This document shows, piece by piece, positions 45,701 through 59,111 of a stretch of DNA of 64,000 nt. Origin of the DNA: Amyelois transitella (Eukaryota; Arthropoda; Insecta; Lepidoptera; Pyralidae); assembly GCF_032362555.1 (NCBI RefSeq), contig NC_083508.1, positions 7,407,001 through 7,471,000 of the forward strand, read 5' to 3'. The notes under the pieces are model-generated. The model was not told where the DNA came from. It searched no databases and was given only the letters and a program-made list of their open reading frames with translations. Position 1 is the stretch's first letter. Each line of letters begins with the position of its first letter. Made by a program: the position numbers and the translations under genes.

Positions 45701-47104
45701 CATAAATAAACCTAATTTTCTGAGACGGATTTTGTTAAAATAATGCAATATTTTTATCTCGCGTTATTAAAAATCGCTCCAAAAAAATAATATTAAGACG
45801 GATGACATAAAAGAAATGTGTATTTTTAATACAGTCAAATAGCCTATACTGTTATGGCCAATTTCATGCTATTTTATTGGACTTGGGCTCAGAAGCCAAC
45901 TCCGAGAAACAGAAATATATGATCACAGACGAGAAAGTCAGACCGCAGGCCCCGACCGCAGGTTCACTATAATGGAGGGTGCAAAAAGAAATGCGCAAAG
46001 ATGACAGAGGGAGAGTCCAGAATGTATGTAATGGGATACTCGTGTAAAAATGTGAGTCACTTCTAGACAACCAAAGGTATATTATAACCTTGGGTGCTTA
46101 GACAGTAATTTAATATTTTCGTACAGTCAATACGGAAAGATATCCAAATAAGTAAAATTTGATAAACGAAGACATTTTACCTAGGAGTTCGAGACTTGTT
46201 AACAGTTTCCATTGCACATTAATTTTATATCTCGTTATAAAATCTAATATTAATGTTTTACTTTCAGAATATAACTGTTAAATCAAGTCAAATATGTAAA
46301 TTATAATTAATATAATCTACGAAGATAATTAAGAGAAAACAAAACATATCACATCACAATTTATATCTGGGGCTTGGGCTGTCAATTGTCATATTAGATG
46401 TCAAATCCATGGGTCAAATCCAAGCATCCAAGTCAAATCAAAATCGGCGCGGCTTGTTGACAGAGTCTACCTTAAACTCACATTACACTATTTGTTCTAA
46501 GACTAAGACAGACGGCAGTCTTAATATCGATTAGTCTTATAGTAGCATTAGATTAGATATTAAATAAAAAAAATGCAAAAAATATTTTTTACTCATCTCA
46601 TTCACTGCCAAGCAAACCAAATGTAATCCTATTTTTTTAACGAACAGTTTAAATATAATAATAAAACAAATAGATCGTGACAAGCGAACCTCCATCTCAT
46701 AGTTATGCGCTTCCGGGAAAATACGTGTTAATATCGGTATGTTCGGTCAATAAAAGTCTTTCTTTTCGTTGAATACATTTATTTTTAAAATTAAATACAA
46801 GGGATATCTTGTATCCAATTTTGAAAATTAAAGAGTTAGAGTTTCAACTTTAAGTTGATACTGTAAGGGTACGTGCACCGTGCTGCCAATTTCTTCCGAC
46901 CCAGGTCTGACCGACTCGGACAAACAAACTGGATTGAACATGTGTAATAATTTAACGCCGCAGTGCAGCGTGCCATCGATCGACAACTAGCGACCGACCG
47001 CTAGTCGCTGATCGTCGGGCGTATGAGTATGTATTTTGTATAGAAAGCTTATTAACTACTTTAATGACCATATTTCGGGAGTGAAACGTCAAGCCAAATA
47101 TTAG
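45701..47104. other. Intergenic region between bHLH gene and syntenin
   Basis: No coding exon is supported. Presumably holds the missing 5' exon(s) of the bHLH gene and the syntenin promoter. A CpG-richer patch (CGATCGACAACTAGCGACCG) lies at about 46960-47025. Confidence 0.4.
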
Positions 47105-47150
47105 CTGACCTGAGAGTTCTTATTATATATAATAAGAGCTCTCAGGTCAG
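47105..47150. repeat. 46-base near-perfect hairpin
   Basis: CTGACCTGAGAG at 47105 pairs with CTCTCAGGTCAG ending at 47150. The arms pair along 23 bases with one mismatch and almost no loop (AT-rich centre TTATATATAA). About 500 bases upstream of the syntenin start codon. Confidence 0.7.
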
Positions 47151-47651
47151 TCATAAAATTTGCATTTTGTCCCTGTCGACAAGTCGCAGATCTATGAGAG
47201 TAGAGAGTAAAGCCCTTTACATGTTGCAAAGACAAAGTAGGTACAAACAAACTGCATAAAACAAAACGCAACCGTGACGTCAGCAGCAGACCAGCAATAA
47301 GTAGAACTGTTGTGATTGTATTTTAAATTTTGTGACTCACATTTGTGTTTTCCAAATTTTCACTTTAAACAAGTATATTAACATCTGTGTCTAGCAAGTT
47401 TTGTTCTAGTTGCTTGGAGTGGGATTATTTAATTTTACAACGTTTCGTTTGGTCGTCTAGGCTTGGACTCCCTTGTTTAATAAATTGGTAGGTACCTACC
47501 CTAGGTACCTAGATCTTTGCTACATTGTGAACCTTGCTATTGCTTGTCTTATTACTAACCCTTTTTTACAAAACGTGCTAGAACATGAATCACCTGTCCT
47601 TATTTTACTGAATTTATTTAGATAACCATTTCCGTGTTACATTCCTTACAG

Positions 47652-49489
47652 CCACAGTAAATATTCGCAATCATGTCGCTATATCCATCATTGGAAGATA
47701 TGAAAGTGGATTGCATGGCTCGGGCACAGCTGAGTCACCAGCAAGTTCCGCCCGCACAAGGAACCCCTCATGTGGCTGCACTCCCCAGTGCTCCAGTCCA
47801 GGGTCATGTTTATCCATCTTTAGGGGACTACATGGGGTTAGAACTTTCCGCTGATGTTATAGCTCTGAACATGCCAGAGTACCAAGTGCAAACTGTAAGT
47901 TTAATAATTATAGTAATTCTTTTTCTTTAATGTCTAAAAAACTGGGATTGAACCATTTATAATATTACTGCTTCTATTGGAATTAGGTATTTAGTAATAG
48001 TTAGTAGGCCAATATACAAAAGCTAATGTCACCACAATTTTTGAGATGACTAATGAAAATAACTAGGATCAATCTCACTATTGGAACTGTTCTATTGTTA
48101 ATAGATACTATGTATTTATAAATATACACTTTATTTGTTAGAGCAAAATGTTTATTTGTAATTCTTTAATAAATATTACAGGTCATTGTCTTTCTTCTTG
48201 CCAATACATTTGCCTTTAGAAATCATTATACAAGGTAGGTTGTCATAGTGTCAATAATAAATAAAGCAGTATCCAACAGTGACAGCAATAGGTACATCCA
48301 AAGTGATTGTTTGGTAGGTATCTATTACATCATTGATTTTTATTTAAGGTCCAACCAGGCACTTTGATCCAACCTACTGGGACAGCCAACAGCCTAATTG
48401 CTCCATTGTCTTCTCAATCCACAAACTTACAAAAAGCAATTGTTTCCCAAGCTATCAGGCCAGTGGTGCTATGCAAAGACAGAGATGGAAAATGCGGGCT
48501 GAGATTGCATTCAGTGAACAGTGGGGTCTTTGTGTGCTATGTTGCTGCTGGCAGCCCGGCGGCATTGGCTGGCTTGAGATTTGGAGATCAAATACTGGAG
48601 ATTAATAACGTGTCTGTTGCGGGAATGTCTATGGATCAGTGTCATGGACTCTTGAAGAAGGCTCCAGCTAATGGAATTAGCATGGCTGTCAGAGACAGGT
48701 ATAAATCTCTTCACCTCCATATTATTAACATACTAATTTTTCTTCTTTCAGATTTTGGTGTATTATTATGTTGGGCAGACACCAGTTCTGTTTTAAATGA
48801 GTAACCATATGTATTCATCTTTTTTATGTTTATTGGACTTAATAATGTTAGTCAGTAAAATTTATCACCATTTGGGCATCATAAGATTTTAACCAACAGC
48901 TGTAATTATATATGTATTTAAGACATGATGATTCCCATTGTTATAGTTGTATAGTAATTTATTAGACTAAACTTCAACTTTCTTGGCAAATTCATTCTTG
49001 CTATTACTTAAACTTGGCTTTATAATGTTTTTAACAACTTTTATTCTATTTTCAGACCCTTTGAGAGAACAGTAACTCTGCACAAAGATTCCCTTGGTCA
49101 TGTTGGTTTCCATTTTAAAGATGGCAAGATAGTTGGTCTTGTCAAGGACTCATCGGCTGCTCGTAATGGCTTATTGACTGATCACCAGATCCTGGAAATA
49201 AACACTATTAATGTAGTGGGCATGAAAGATAAGGAGATATCTAAAGTGATTGACAACAGTCCGACAGTTGTAAACATCACTATTATTCCATCATATATAT
49301 ATCAACATATGATAAGCAAGTGAGTATGTGCATTGTGCCTGTATGTGCAATGTTTGTGCAATGTTCTGATCCCTAGAGTGTCAAGTATCAGTTTACATTT
49401 GTATGCAAATTCCTTCTAAGGTTAATTTTCTTTTTTTCAGAATGTCATCTTCTCTCTTTAAGGAACTTGACCGTACACCAGCTGCTTAA
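47652..49489 (+). CDS. SDCBP: Syntenin (tandem PDZ scaffold protein)
   Basis: Adaptor that binds the cytoplasmic tails of syndecans and other membrane proteins through two PDZ domains, and that acts in exosome formation with ALIX. Four coding exons (47673-47894, 48349-48698, 49056-49319, 49441-49489) join in phase to 294 residues, the usual length. PDZ1 is about 112-190 with the ligand loop CGLRL, then the characteristic [15 protein letters not shown] linker. PDZ2 is about 197-271 with HVGFHF and [19 protein letters not shown]. The N-terminal tail carries LYPSL (residues 3-7) and VYPSL, matching ALIX-binding motifs known for the family. A 5'-untranslated exon must precede 47652. The gene converges with the acyltransferase downstream. 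Confidence 0.95.
47673..47894 (+). CDS. SDCBP: Syntenin coding exon 1
   Basis: ATG at 47673, 21 bases after a TTACAG acceptor. Encodes [20 protein letters not shown] through NMPEYQVQT. Donor GTAAGT at 47895, phase 0. Confidence 0.93.
48349..48698 (+). CDS. SDCBP: Syntenin coding exon 2: PDZ1
   Basis: Encodes [11 protein letters not shown] through ISMAVRDR. It contains [18 protein letters not shown] and [18 protein letters not shown] of PDZ1. Acceptor TTTAAG, donor GTATAA, leaving phase 2. Confidence 0.95.
49056..49319 (+). CDS. SDCBP: Syntenin coding exon 3: PDZ2
   Basis: Encodes [20 protein letters not shown] through [13 protein letters not shown]. Acceptor TTTTCAG, donor GTGAGT, phase 2 to phase 2. 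Confidence 0.95.
49441..49489 (+). CDS. SDCBP: Syntenin coding exon 4
   Basis: Encodes [15 protein letters not shown] and stop TAA at 49487-49489. Acceptor TTTTTTTCAG. Confidence 0.93.
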
Positions 49490-50750
49490 ATAAACTAGGC
49501 TACTTTGAGGATTTAAAAACTGATTGCTCTGAATAATCTCACTTGAAATTAATTTGGCACTACACATTACTCGTATGTTTTACAGAGTACCTTTGTTCTT
49601 CATAGTAACCACATGGGTTTTTCCTCAATAAAGAAATTAATTGTGCAATGATAGTTAAAATTAAGACAGCGAGTATTGTAATTGTTTTTAATGTAATGTA
49701 AGGATTATGATTTAATAGAAATTTTTTGGCAGACAAATTCAAAAAACATATCTAGTCTTGTCGTTTGTCTGTGTGCAAGTGGGATTGGTTTATAAGAAAT
49801 GTGAATTATGCACCATAATAAGACCTGTCATATATACAGTCATTGCATGAACTTATTTTTATTTTATATCATTTTGTGTTGTCTCTGTGATAACAAAAAG
49901 TGTTATTGTATCCCAAGTACTATGTATAATATAATATCAATAGTCCTATCAGTTTTTCTCCTTTGAGTTATATGCAACTAAAGTTATTTAGTTGAGAACA
50001 ACCTATACCTATTGGGGTAGAATTGTTTCCTCCAGTCCATTACCACAATAGATTAAAATAAATAGTTAAAAAAGGCTGTGAAGTTTAAGGATTCACCAAT
50101 TTTCTTGTAATTGGCTTTTAAATTAAATATACCAAAAATTTTCATGCCATAAATTATACCTTGTCACATTTAAGCAGTCCAAAAGTGTTTAGTCACATTA
50201 TTGAAGTATGAACTAAAAGCGACATGACTCATGAGACTGATTTTTAGGTCAGGTGTGAGTTGGTTAATTAGGTTTAATTAGATTATGTTTCCATTACTAT
50301 TCTACATGCCTTTTAGTTTAGTATAGTAGGTTTTATATTCTTTATTTTAAATTGCTATTTACCTTATTATTGCATGTGTTATCCAACTGATGTATCCTTG
50401 ATGTTAAAACATTTGAAAGTAAGTATAATATTAATTTTAAATAGATTTTTATAGTTATAAAAATATACCTAATATTGAATGTTGCCATTGACGATCATTG
50501 TAGACATTTGAGATATTATTTAAGAGTACTTTTATCAAACTACTCTTAGTACTTTTATAAAAAAGAGAATTATAGTTGTTAAGGAAATAAATAATATCAT
50601 TATTGGTCTTAAGTTTGTTGTCAATACAAGATAATTTTTTGCACTGATTTGTTCTCCTTTTTTTATTGTACTCTATTGTTGTTAAATTTAAATTTGTACT
50701 GCAAATAAATTCTTATCTTTCTATTAATTTTTATTTATTTTATAGGTACT
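49490..50750 (+). other. SDCBP: Syntenin 3' untranslated region (probable)
   Basis: AT-rich with several AATAAA hexamers (about 49628, 50704). Which one is used cannot be told from sequence. On the other strand TTTATT near 50873 could serve the acyltransferase, so the two 3' ends are probably within a few hundred bases of each other. Confidence 0.45.
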
Positions 50751-51096
50751 TATTGAAATTCATTTTTCTCTCCTAGAGCGTTAAAAGCCATTATTTGATT
50801 TACTCCATTTTAAAACTAGAATTTAAAAAAATTGAAACTTTTTCCATATTTATAATAAAAAAAAAACAGTAGTTTATTTACAATCAAGATTAGTAAGGAA
50901 CAGATATAAAAACTTATTTTCTATATTTGTTGTAATAAAAACAAAAGTTATATGTATTAAAATAATGTTTATTAAGATTTTTACTTTATCCATATGTACT
51001 TTTCATTGGAAATGTAAGCCAACTTAATGAACTTTTGCAACTGATAGTACGTTAATTATATTCTTATTCATTATTTAGTCTGCTCGAATCACTTTC

Positions 51097-51254
51097 TCAA
51101 TAAATAATGTCAAGAGGGTTTTGGAAAGTCCAGTTAGGTTTAAGCACAACTTCTGGGCAGGACCAAGACTTGGGAATGAAGAAACTGTCGTCTTTCGAAG
51201 GTGGACAATTCTTGCGGGCGAAGTATTCCATTGGGTATAGGCTCCAGAGAATAC
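51097..51254 (-). CDS. SOAT: SOAT coding exon 9
   Basis: Encodes ILWSLYPMEYFARKNCPPSK through NPLDIIY and stop TGA at 51097-51099. Acceptor CTCTAG before 51254. Confidence 0.92.
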
Positions 51255-54200
51255 CTAGAGATAAAAATGTGTACCATTAATACCCAACCAAACCAATTAA
51301 TACCCAAAAACAACTAATAAGTTGTTTTTGGGTATTAATTGGTAATTAAGTCTGCTTTATCATAGAAAAAAAAAATTATCCGATTCTTATGGTCTCCTAT
51401 GGCCTGTGCTTTATTTCTATGCTTCGCATTGGAATTAGCTTATTTGGTGTAAAAAGAGATTTACTTACTTAGCCGCAGGAGACCTCTAGTAAGTATGAGT
51501 ATAATCCCAACTTATAAATTCTAAAGTAAGTAGGTATACCTATTTGTTTGTTTGTTACCTCTTCATGGGCTATCCACTAAGTTAATCTTGACATATCGCT
51601 TATACATATGTATATATAAGAGTCTTTAAAGTTCCCGTGGGATTTTGCGAAAAACCTGTATTCTTTTTTAGGTGGCAATATTATTCAATATTCTTCGCTT
51701 TCTGAGGTGGCGTTTAATTCGATGCTTGTTGTAGGTGGTGCTTATTCACTTCACATTTTTGTTAGATGGCGTTGAATTTAAATTCGTTGCTTTGTGTAGA
51801 TAAATAACTGTTACCGTTTCCAAAGAAGAAAGTGAACCACATAAATAAGTTTAGGGCGTTAGGAAATCGTTTTCCCGTGGAAGCTGTGATAGGCAGGAAC
51901 AAAAGCCCGAATACGCCGAACTCTAAGAGAAGCACTGGGTAGAAGAATCCAAAAGCCAACGCCAGAATCACTTCATGCGCCAGAGCTGACACCTGTGCAT
52001 AAAAAGAATTAATCCACTATAGAACCATTTCATACCTAATTCATGATAATTTATGAAGGAAAATTTATGAATTTCTGCTTGCCTATGATCGTGAAGTAGG
52101 TAAGTCAGTTATTTTTTTAATAACATCCACCTTATTACACATATTCCATATTCTGTCTTGTTTCGATTACTTCCAGTATCACATAGTACCTACCTACTAC
52201 GGGACCATAGCTTACAGAATTTGGGATGATGTTTCTACGATAATCGTGGCATCTTTGCCAAATTTTTTTTACGCCTGTACTAATGTTCAGCATAACTTTC
52301 ACGCGGATCAGGGAGTTTTAAAGTAAACTTTAAAACGATAGCTGTGAAAGAGATAAGAAGCGATAAAAATTAAGAGACATCTATTTTTGAAGTAGGTAAA
52401 ATAACTGCTACTACTAACGAGAAATACGAAGAATGTGGATACGGCCCTGCCTGCCTGTGGCACAAGCGGACGGTAGATGTAGCACCGAAGCCAGGAGTAC
52501 ACCACGCGGTTCCACGCGCGGTAGTAACGCGAATACTGTGACGTCACCCACCATTCCTGAAAACGGCTTTATTTTTGAAGTATTTGTTTAAGTAGGTATT
52601 ATTAGCTTGAAATTACAGTAGGTATCACTTTACACGATTCGAATAAAGTTTGTTTAGTCCGTCTATTTATTCAGTTTTTTATTCACCTTAGCGAACCGAT
52701 GCCTTAAGAAAGACTTGTAGGCAGTTGGAGAAAATAGTATGTACTAATGCTCTAAATACATAATGCAAAAATATTTTCACTCCAATACTTCCGTAAGTAC
52801 ACACTGATTCTTGATGCTCATAAGTATTCACTTCCTCACCACCGAATAAATTTTCCGATTCATCGGATGTAGTTTCATACCGTTACATAAAAATGTACAG
52901 AATGCCGGATAGAACCATAAAAATCGTTCGTGAAACAATTTTAGGGAGGTACATAAACCAATATTACCTCGTAGAAAAGGCGGTCTCCGAATGTCATCAT
53001 TTCCGCGAAAGCGTTACACCACGCGTGCAAAACACAATAGAATCCGCACAGGAAGGAAAGCACGCCTGGGAGCACGCAGGCAAACAATCCCCTTACAATG
53101 ATGCCCGCCTCTACCTGTAGATGGATTCATTTAAGAAATTATTAGGATACGTATAATTTTTAGAAATAGTAACCATTTGTTCAGTAAAATTTTGTTAGGC
53201 ACAGAGAAAGTTGTTGCTCTGATACCCGTGGTAGGTACCTAATGAGAGTCAGTCTCCTTCCGGTAGATACTGTTACATCCTGCATCTTACATACCGTACG
53301 GTAGGTACGTAGTAAATTGCATCAGTCTTGGTTTTTTAAGAACGATGGGTTTTAGAATTACAAATAGTATATGTAAGACAAATGTTTTTTCTAAGAAAAC
53401 TGAGTTCTAGAGGTTCTAGGTATCTTAAATATGTATAAAGTTAAGTGATTGAAAGTGAGGGATTTGACATCGGTATATATGAGTCGTCTGACAAGGAACC
53501 TGGGTTCCGTCTGAATCCACGATCAAAAGTCACTTGAAAGAGTTCATCTAAATTAATTTACGTAAAAATCTCCACTTCATTATCATCATCTTTTCAAGAA
53601 TGTTGGCTCTGTCTACCCTGCAAGGATATGCAATATATATGTATGTGCGTGATAATTGATGTATGTCTTAAGTGAAAATATTACAATCAATAAAGATAAG
53701 ATTCATCTTACCTTTGTTTGCTTACCGTAGTCCGACCAATAAGGTAGAATGAATCGCTCCCATAGAAAGCTATTGTAGAAAACGACCCCAGCTACTTCCA
53801 GGAAATGAAACACTACCCTTCTCCATCTAATCTTCTTTGTTCTGAAATTAAAAATTTAAATAAAATACCTATTTCTAATATCTAACTTTCTGATTTGCTC
53901 TTCCTTCTTTGTCACATAGGTATTTCTATTGGTCTTTCTACTAATATAAAATTTTAAACATACCTTAATTTAATTGTAAGCTCGTTTTATATAGGAACTT
54001 TCCTGTATTGAGAGCCCCACGTGTGCCATAAACAAATGGTTGTACTTTAAAGGTAAATGTGTTTGGTATGGCATAAGCCCTTACCTAACAAGTACTGACT
54101 GAATGGGAATTCTATACAACTAAGTTTTGGAAGTACACATATAAAACCAACTTTTATCATCATCATAACAGCTGTAGGACGTCCACTGCTGAACATAGGT

Positions 54201-57200
54201 CTCCTAATGACTTTCAACGTTTCCCCGCGGATTTCACCAGAGGGGTTAGTGCGAGTTTTACTCGATCAAATGAGTCGAGCAAGTAAACGCGAATTTATAT
54301 GTGACTCAATCAGCGCCACTGAGTGGTAACGCGATGGCACAAAGGCAGTTCCATTCGTATTCGCGTTTACTTACTCGATGCGTTTGATCGAGTAAATCTC
54401 GCACTAACCCCTCAGATCATAGGTCCATCCCGCGGTCGGTCGTCTTATGCTGCGCTTTCTAGTACTTGGTATTTATTCGAGAAATTTTTGGCACCGTCGG
54501 CCATCAAGCTTTTCGAGAAATGTGCTCTGCCCATTCCCAAATCAGTTTGTTTACCCGAGTTGTCCCACATTCGTGATCTCGCATCAAAGCAAAGTTATTT
54601 TGCCGTTATGTATTTATTCTAATACCTAGATCGTTTATTCCAGTTAACTTTGGTCTATTGTAATTGTATTTAAGCCGATTATCGCCGTTCATCGATTAAC
54701 GCCTAGCAAAATGAAGGGTGTTCCGTAATAAGTATTAAGGGTTCAGGAATAAAGCTAATTAATATCGTTGAGAATAATTAAAGTGTAACATATTGTGCTG
54801 TATGACGGATAGCGGCAATATAACGTTGCGGAGAAATCTGCAAGTAATATTTAGATATTGTATTGTAATAATAATCTGAATATATTATTCAGCTTTTGTG
54901 TTCGTCAAGGTAACTTTACTAGCTTCAGAAAACTCAGCAGGTGGTACAAGAACCACTGTTTAACTTTAGGTATGTTATGTGATAAAAAAACAATCAACTA
55001 ATACTTGTTAATAATGTTAATATCAACAATTAAAAGACCACTTAAATATTGTTTATTTATTTGTAGATTATCAAATTATATTTTTAATAAAATGCACTCT
55101 GGTTTATTGAAAGATTTATTATTATTCCGTATGCATCCCTTTATATTTACTTTATGAATAAAAGGAACAATGAACTAAATATTTTAATACTAAAGGTGCA
55201 ACGAAGCTGACCGACATAACACTAAAATAGACAAGACTGAAACTGTAAGTACCTACAGCTACCCACGCTGCACGTTTCTCAAGTCTCATTATATTTAAGC
55301 CCAGCATCCGTCAACCGACTTACTTTTACCATCACATTGCATTAATAAGCCAATGGTACAGGTGAACGTGGTTTTGTTATCTTTCTCAAGAATGTTGGCT
55401 CTGATGTATGTAAAGTATGTAAAATATTAGTGTGTGTCGAGTCATACTCAATTTGGGCTTCCGTAGTTGCCAAGACATCATACATCATTCACTCACGATA
55501 TTTTCTTAATCGTTTGTATATCAATAAGATAATAAATATTTACCTGGGATATTGATCTCTGTATATAAATGTTGGGGCAAATAAGTAATAAATATAGTTC
55601 TTCAGGCTAGGTAAAGGCGTACGCTCATCTCGCAGTCTGGGAATACATGCCATAGCTATCCCGTGAATCTTCATTGAAAATCGAAACTGAAAAAATTATA
55701 AGCGTTGAGTAATTTGTCAAATACGATACGAGGGATTATTTTATCATCACGTCACATGCCGTGCCTTATTGTGATCATCCATAAATGGGTACAATGTTGG
55801 TAAAAGACCTACTCAATGTTTCCTTTATTTTTTTCTCAGTTTATGAATCCACTAAGAATAAGCTACATAAAATAAGGAAAATCGCTCCGAATTTTCTTAC
55901 AATTCGTAAGTGCGTATAACTTGTAGGTACTTATTGGAAATGTGTCAAGCAAACGTTCCCATTATTATAAGTTTTGACTTTTTGACAGATTGGGTAAATA
56001 GGTTTTGATGGAATAATTAGAGGCATTGTTAAGTTGGGTGGCAAGCGGGGGCAGGTGGCAGGTGGTCGTGAGAGTGTAATGGAGCTTCGTCAGCGGCAGC
56101 CGTTGTGACGTTATTTACAGGCTCGCCGGCCCTGCGCCGGCCTAGTATTGCGCTAGCCGCCGGCCCTGACGAGGGTTCCAGGTGATTTATGTTACGTTTC
56201 ACTTTCGACGATGTTTTGCTCTTTATGTCTACATTCGCCCCATGTATTCTATTTTTCTGTAACATGCGGAAAAAGAAGGCTTTTCCGCGTGTTAATTTTG
56301 TGAACCAACGAGGTTTTTAGCAAGGTTTTGTTTATTGCATACGCATTATGTATGTTTTAATCTTGCTGTTTTAGTTAACGATATAAACTATTTTGTAGTT
56401 TCATTTTGACATTTAAAAGCACTAAGTTTGCCATACGCAAGAGAGTAAGTATTAGCTTGAATAAAATGACGATATATTTGGGCTTCTCTCACCATTTCCA
56501 ATGTAACTGCAGCAGATGATGCTATTGCTAAATGTGTTCTTCCTAGATCCCAAATAGTCACGCCCAAAAGCGTGGCTTGCAGAGATATCAATCCCAATAT
56601 ACCTAGAAATTTCCATATTTTCTGCAACGCTGAAAGGAAGAAGATAAAACAGATAAAAATGAAATTATGGAGGAGAAAGGGACCCGATCATGTCCGACAA
56701 ACTTTGAGCGACAAACAATTCAAACTTTTTGTTTTAAAATTAAAGCCTGTGTTTTTTTCACAAAAGACAAGTTCGTCATTAAAATTTCTATTATAACTTT
56801 GCGTCGACGCGTCTTCTATTCCGTAAAAAGTCAAAACGCCTTGGTTTGAAATAAATCACATAAAGTTTGGAAATGTTTCCTATATTATTTAACAGTGTCG
56901 AAATAAGGTCGGCTTATTAATCGGGTTCCTACTATCTAACAGACACACATAATATTAAATTTATCTTGCACCGCATAAGTACTTGCTATGTACGAGTATA
57001 ATCATAAATAAATAGTTACTTCACTTAAAAAAGAATGTACCTATTTTTGAATGAATTCGGTAAAACAATGACTCCATTCCGAATCTATTATAACTTTGCG
57101 TCGACGCGTCTTCTATTCCGTAAAAAGTCAAAACGCCTTGGTTTGAAATAAATCACATAAAGTTTGGAAATGTTTCCTATATTATTTAACAGTGTCGAAA

Positions 57201-59062
57201 TAAGGCCGGCTTATTAATCGGGTTCCTACTATCTAACAGACACACATAATATTAAATTTATCTTGCACCGCATAAGTACTTGCTATGTACGAGTATAATC
57301 ATAATTATATAAATAGTTACTTCACTTAAAAAAGAATGAACCTATTTTTGAATGAATTCGGTAAAACAATGACTTTATTCCGAATCGAAAGCTGTTGGTA
57401 ATAGTATTTCAATTAAGTTTTAAAACGTAAAATTTAAGATAGCCACTGCCACTGCCACAGCAGATCAATCTATTCACAACAGAAAAATATTAACCCATTC
57501 AGTAGGTATCATTATTAAGTGAGGCATTGTTATGTTTGTCTTGGGTTGTACCCTCTGATACCCGAGGAGACGAGTGCCTAGGTAAATTAAAGCCACACTG
57601 GGCCCTCAGCCATGCCCTCCTTTACCCGTCTCGATTAAGTACTTGAGGATCTAAATGCCAATTTACTTTAGTAAAGCCTGGGTTGCGCTCGTTACCCTTT
57701 TGCTCTGAAAGGAAGGTAATGTTATTTTTCTTCTTTTTATATTATAGGTGCTTTGGTGCTTATCTACGATTTATTATCTATTTATTTATTACCTACTTAT
57801 TTAGTTTTGCGGCACAAGTGATCCTATATTGGTGGAAACGGTCGGACGAGGAAGTAGCGCCAGTTGCAGTTGTTGCATGTACCTAACAAAAGACTGATTC
57901 CATAAAAGACATAGGGGGAAATATGATGCGATTTGGCCACAAATTATTCCGAGTACAGAAGGAAACTCATTTTTATCATTAACTAGTTATAAGAAGAAAG
58001 AAAAGTAAATGCAATCAAGTTTAATAAGAATTATATATTTCAATGTCGCTATTAGTGTTTTTGAGGAAATGTATATTTTCCAAAAAAAAAAAAAAAATAC
58101 ACAATGTCTAATTCAACACAAAATATCTACTTTTTACCTATCATCATCTTCATATTTTTGCTCAGAGTTATTCGGTATGTATTGATTATTGGCAAGATTC
58201 CGAATATTCCGGCTCTGCAGTTTTCCCGGTCCAATAGTTTTGTATACATATTTCGTGAATCTCTAATATGTAATGAGTGCAATGGGATTCCGATTAATTA
58301 GGTATTTGTTATATTGGTATTTAAAAATGTTTTTAAATGGTCATGGTCATTATAAAATTTAATTGCTACATTTATATATCGTGTCGTGGGGAATTGTACC
58401 TACTCACTTAGAAATATTTACGTAAATAAGGACGACCCAAGTTAGGTTTCCTGCTAACTTTCCCAGTGTATTTTAAAATGTAAACCTAACAATTTAGCAA
58501 AATATATTTATACTTAAGAAATGACACCATAGATACAAAATTAAGTTTTCAACATAGGTTCCTGATCAATCTTCCGATAAACCTGAATGTCTTTAGGGCA
58601 ACTAAGTTAATTTGTAACATTAAGTATTTAATTATTTTTATATATTGTGGAATTAGATAAAATTTTAATATTTACCCGGAATTTTGCACAGATATTTATT
58701 CCCGGCGGCGTATATCTTCAGGCCGGGATAAAAGGTGAGCGTCACCGCTAGTGCAAATAACCACAATCTGATCCCACGCTTTATGTCACCGAACCCATGT
58801 ACCACTACACTCAACCCGACATTTATCCTGGAAAATAAGTAAGTATTTATTATGGTTCTTACTTATGGATGTCAAACCAGGGCTACAACCGAAAATCAAG
58901 CAAAGGAACTTCTGACATACCAAAACTCAATGGAAAGGAGTATGACTGATTGACAAAATAAGGATGAATACAATACGTGAAAATACAAAAACAAAATTGG
59001 TCACACTATCAATAAAAAGGCTAAAATGGAGATGGGCAGGTCATACAATTAGAGGAAGAGAT

Positions 59063-59111
<49 letters not shown>

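Noticed and set aside
45864..46070. 68-residue minus-strand frame as first exon of the bHLH gene
   Set aside because: Composition is not helix-loop-helix-like and no donor of the needed phase was found.
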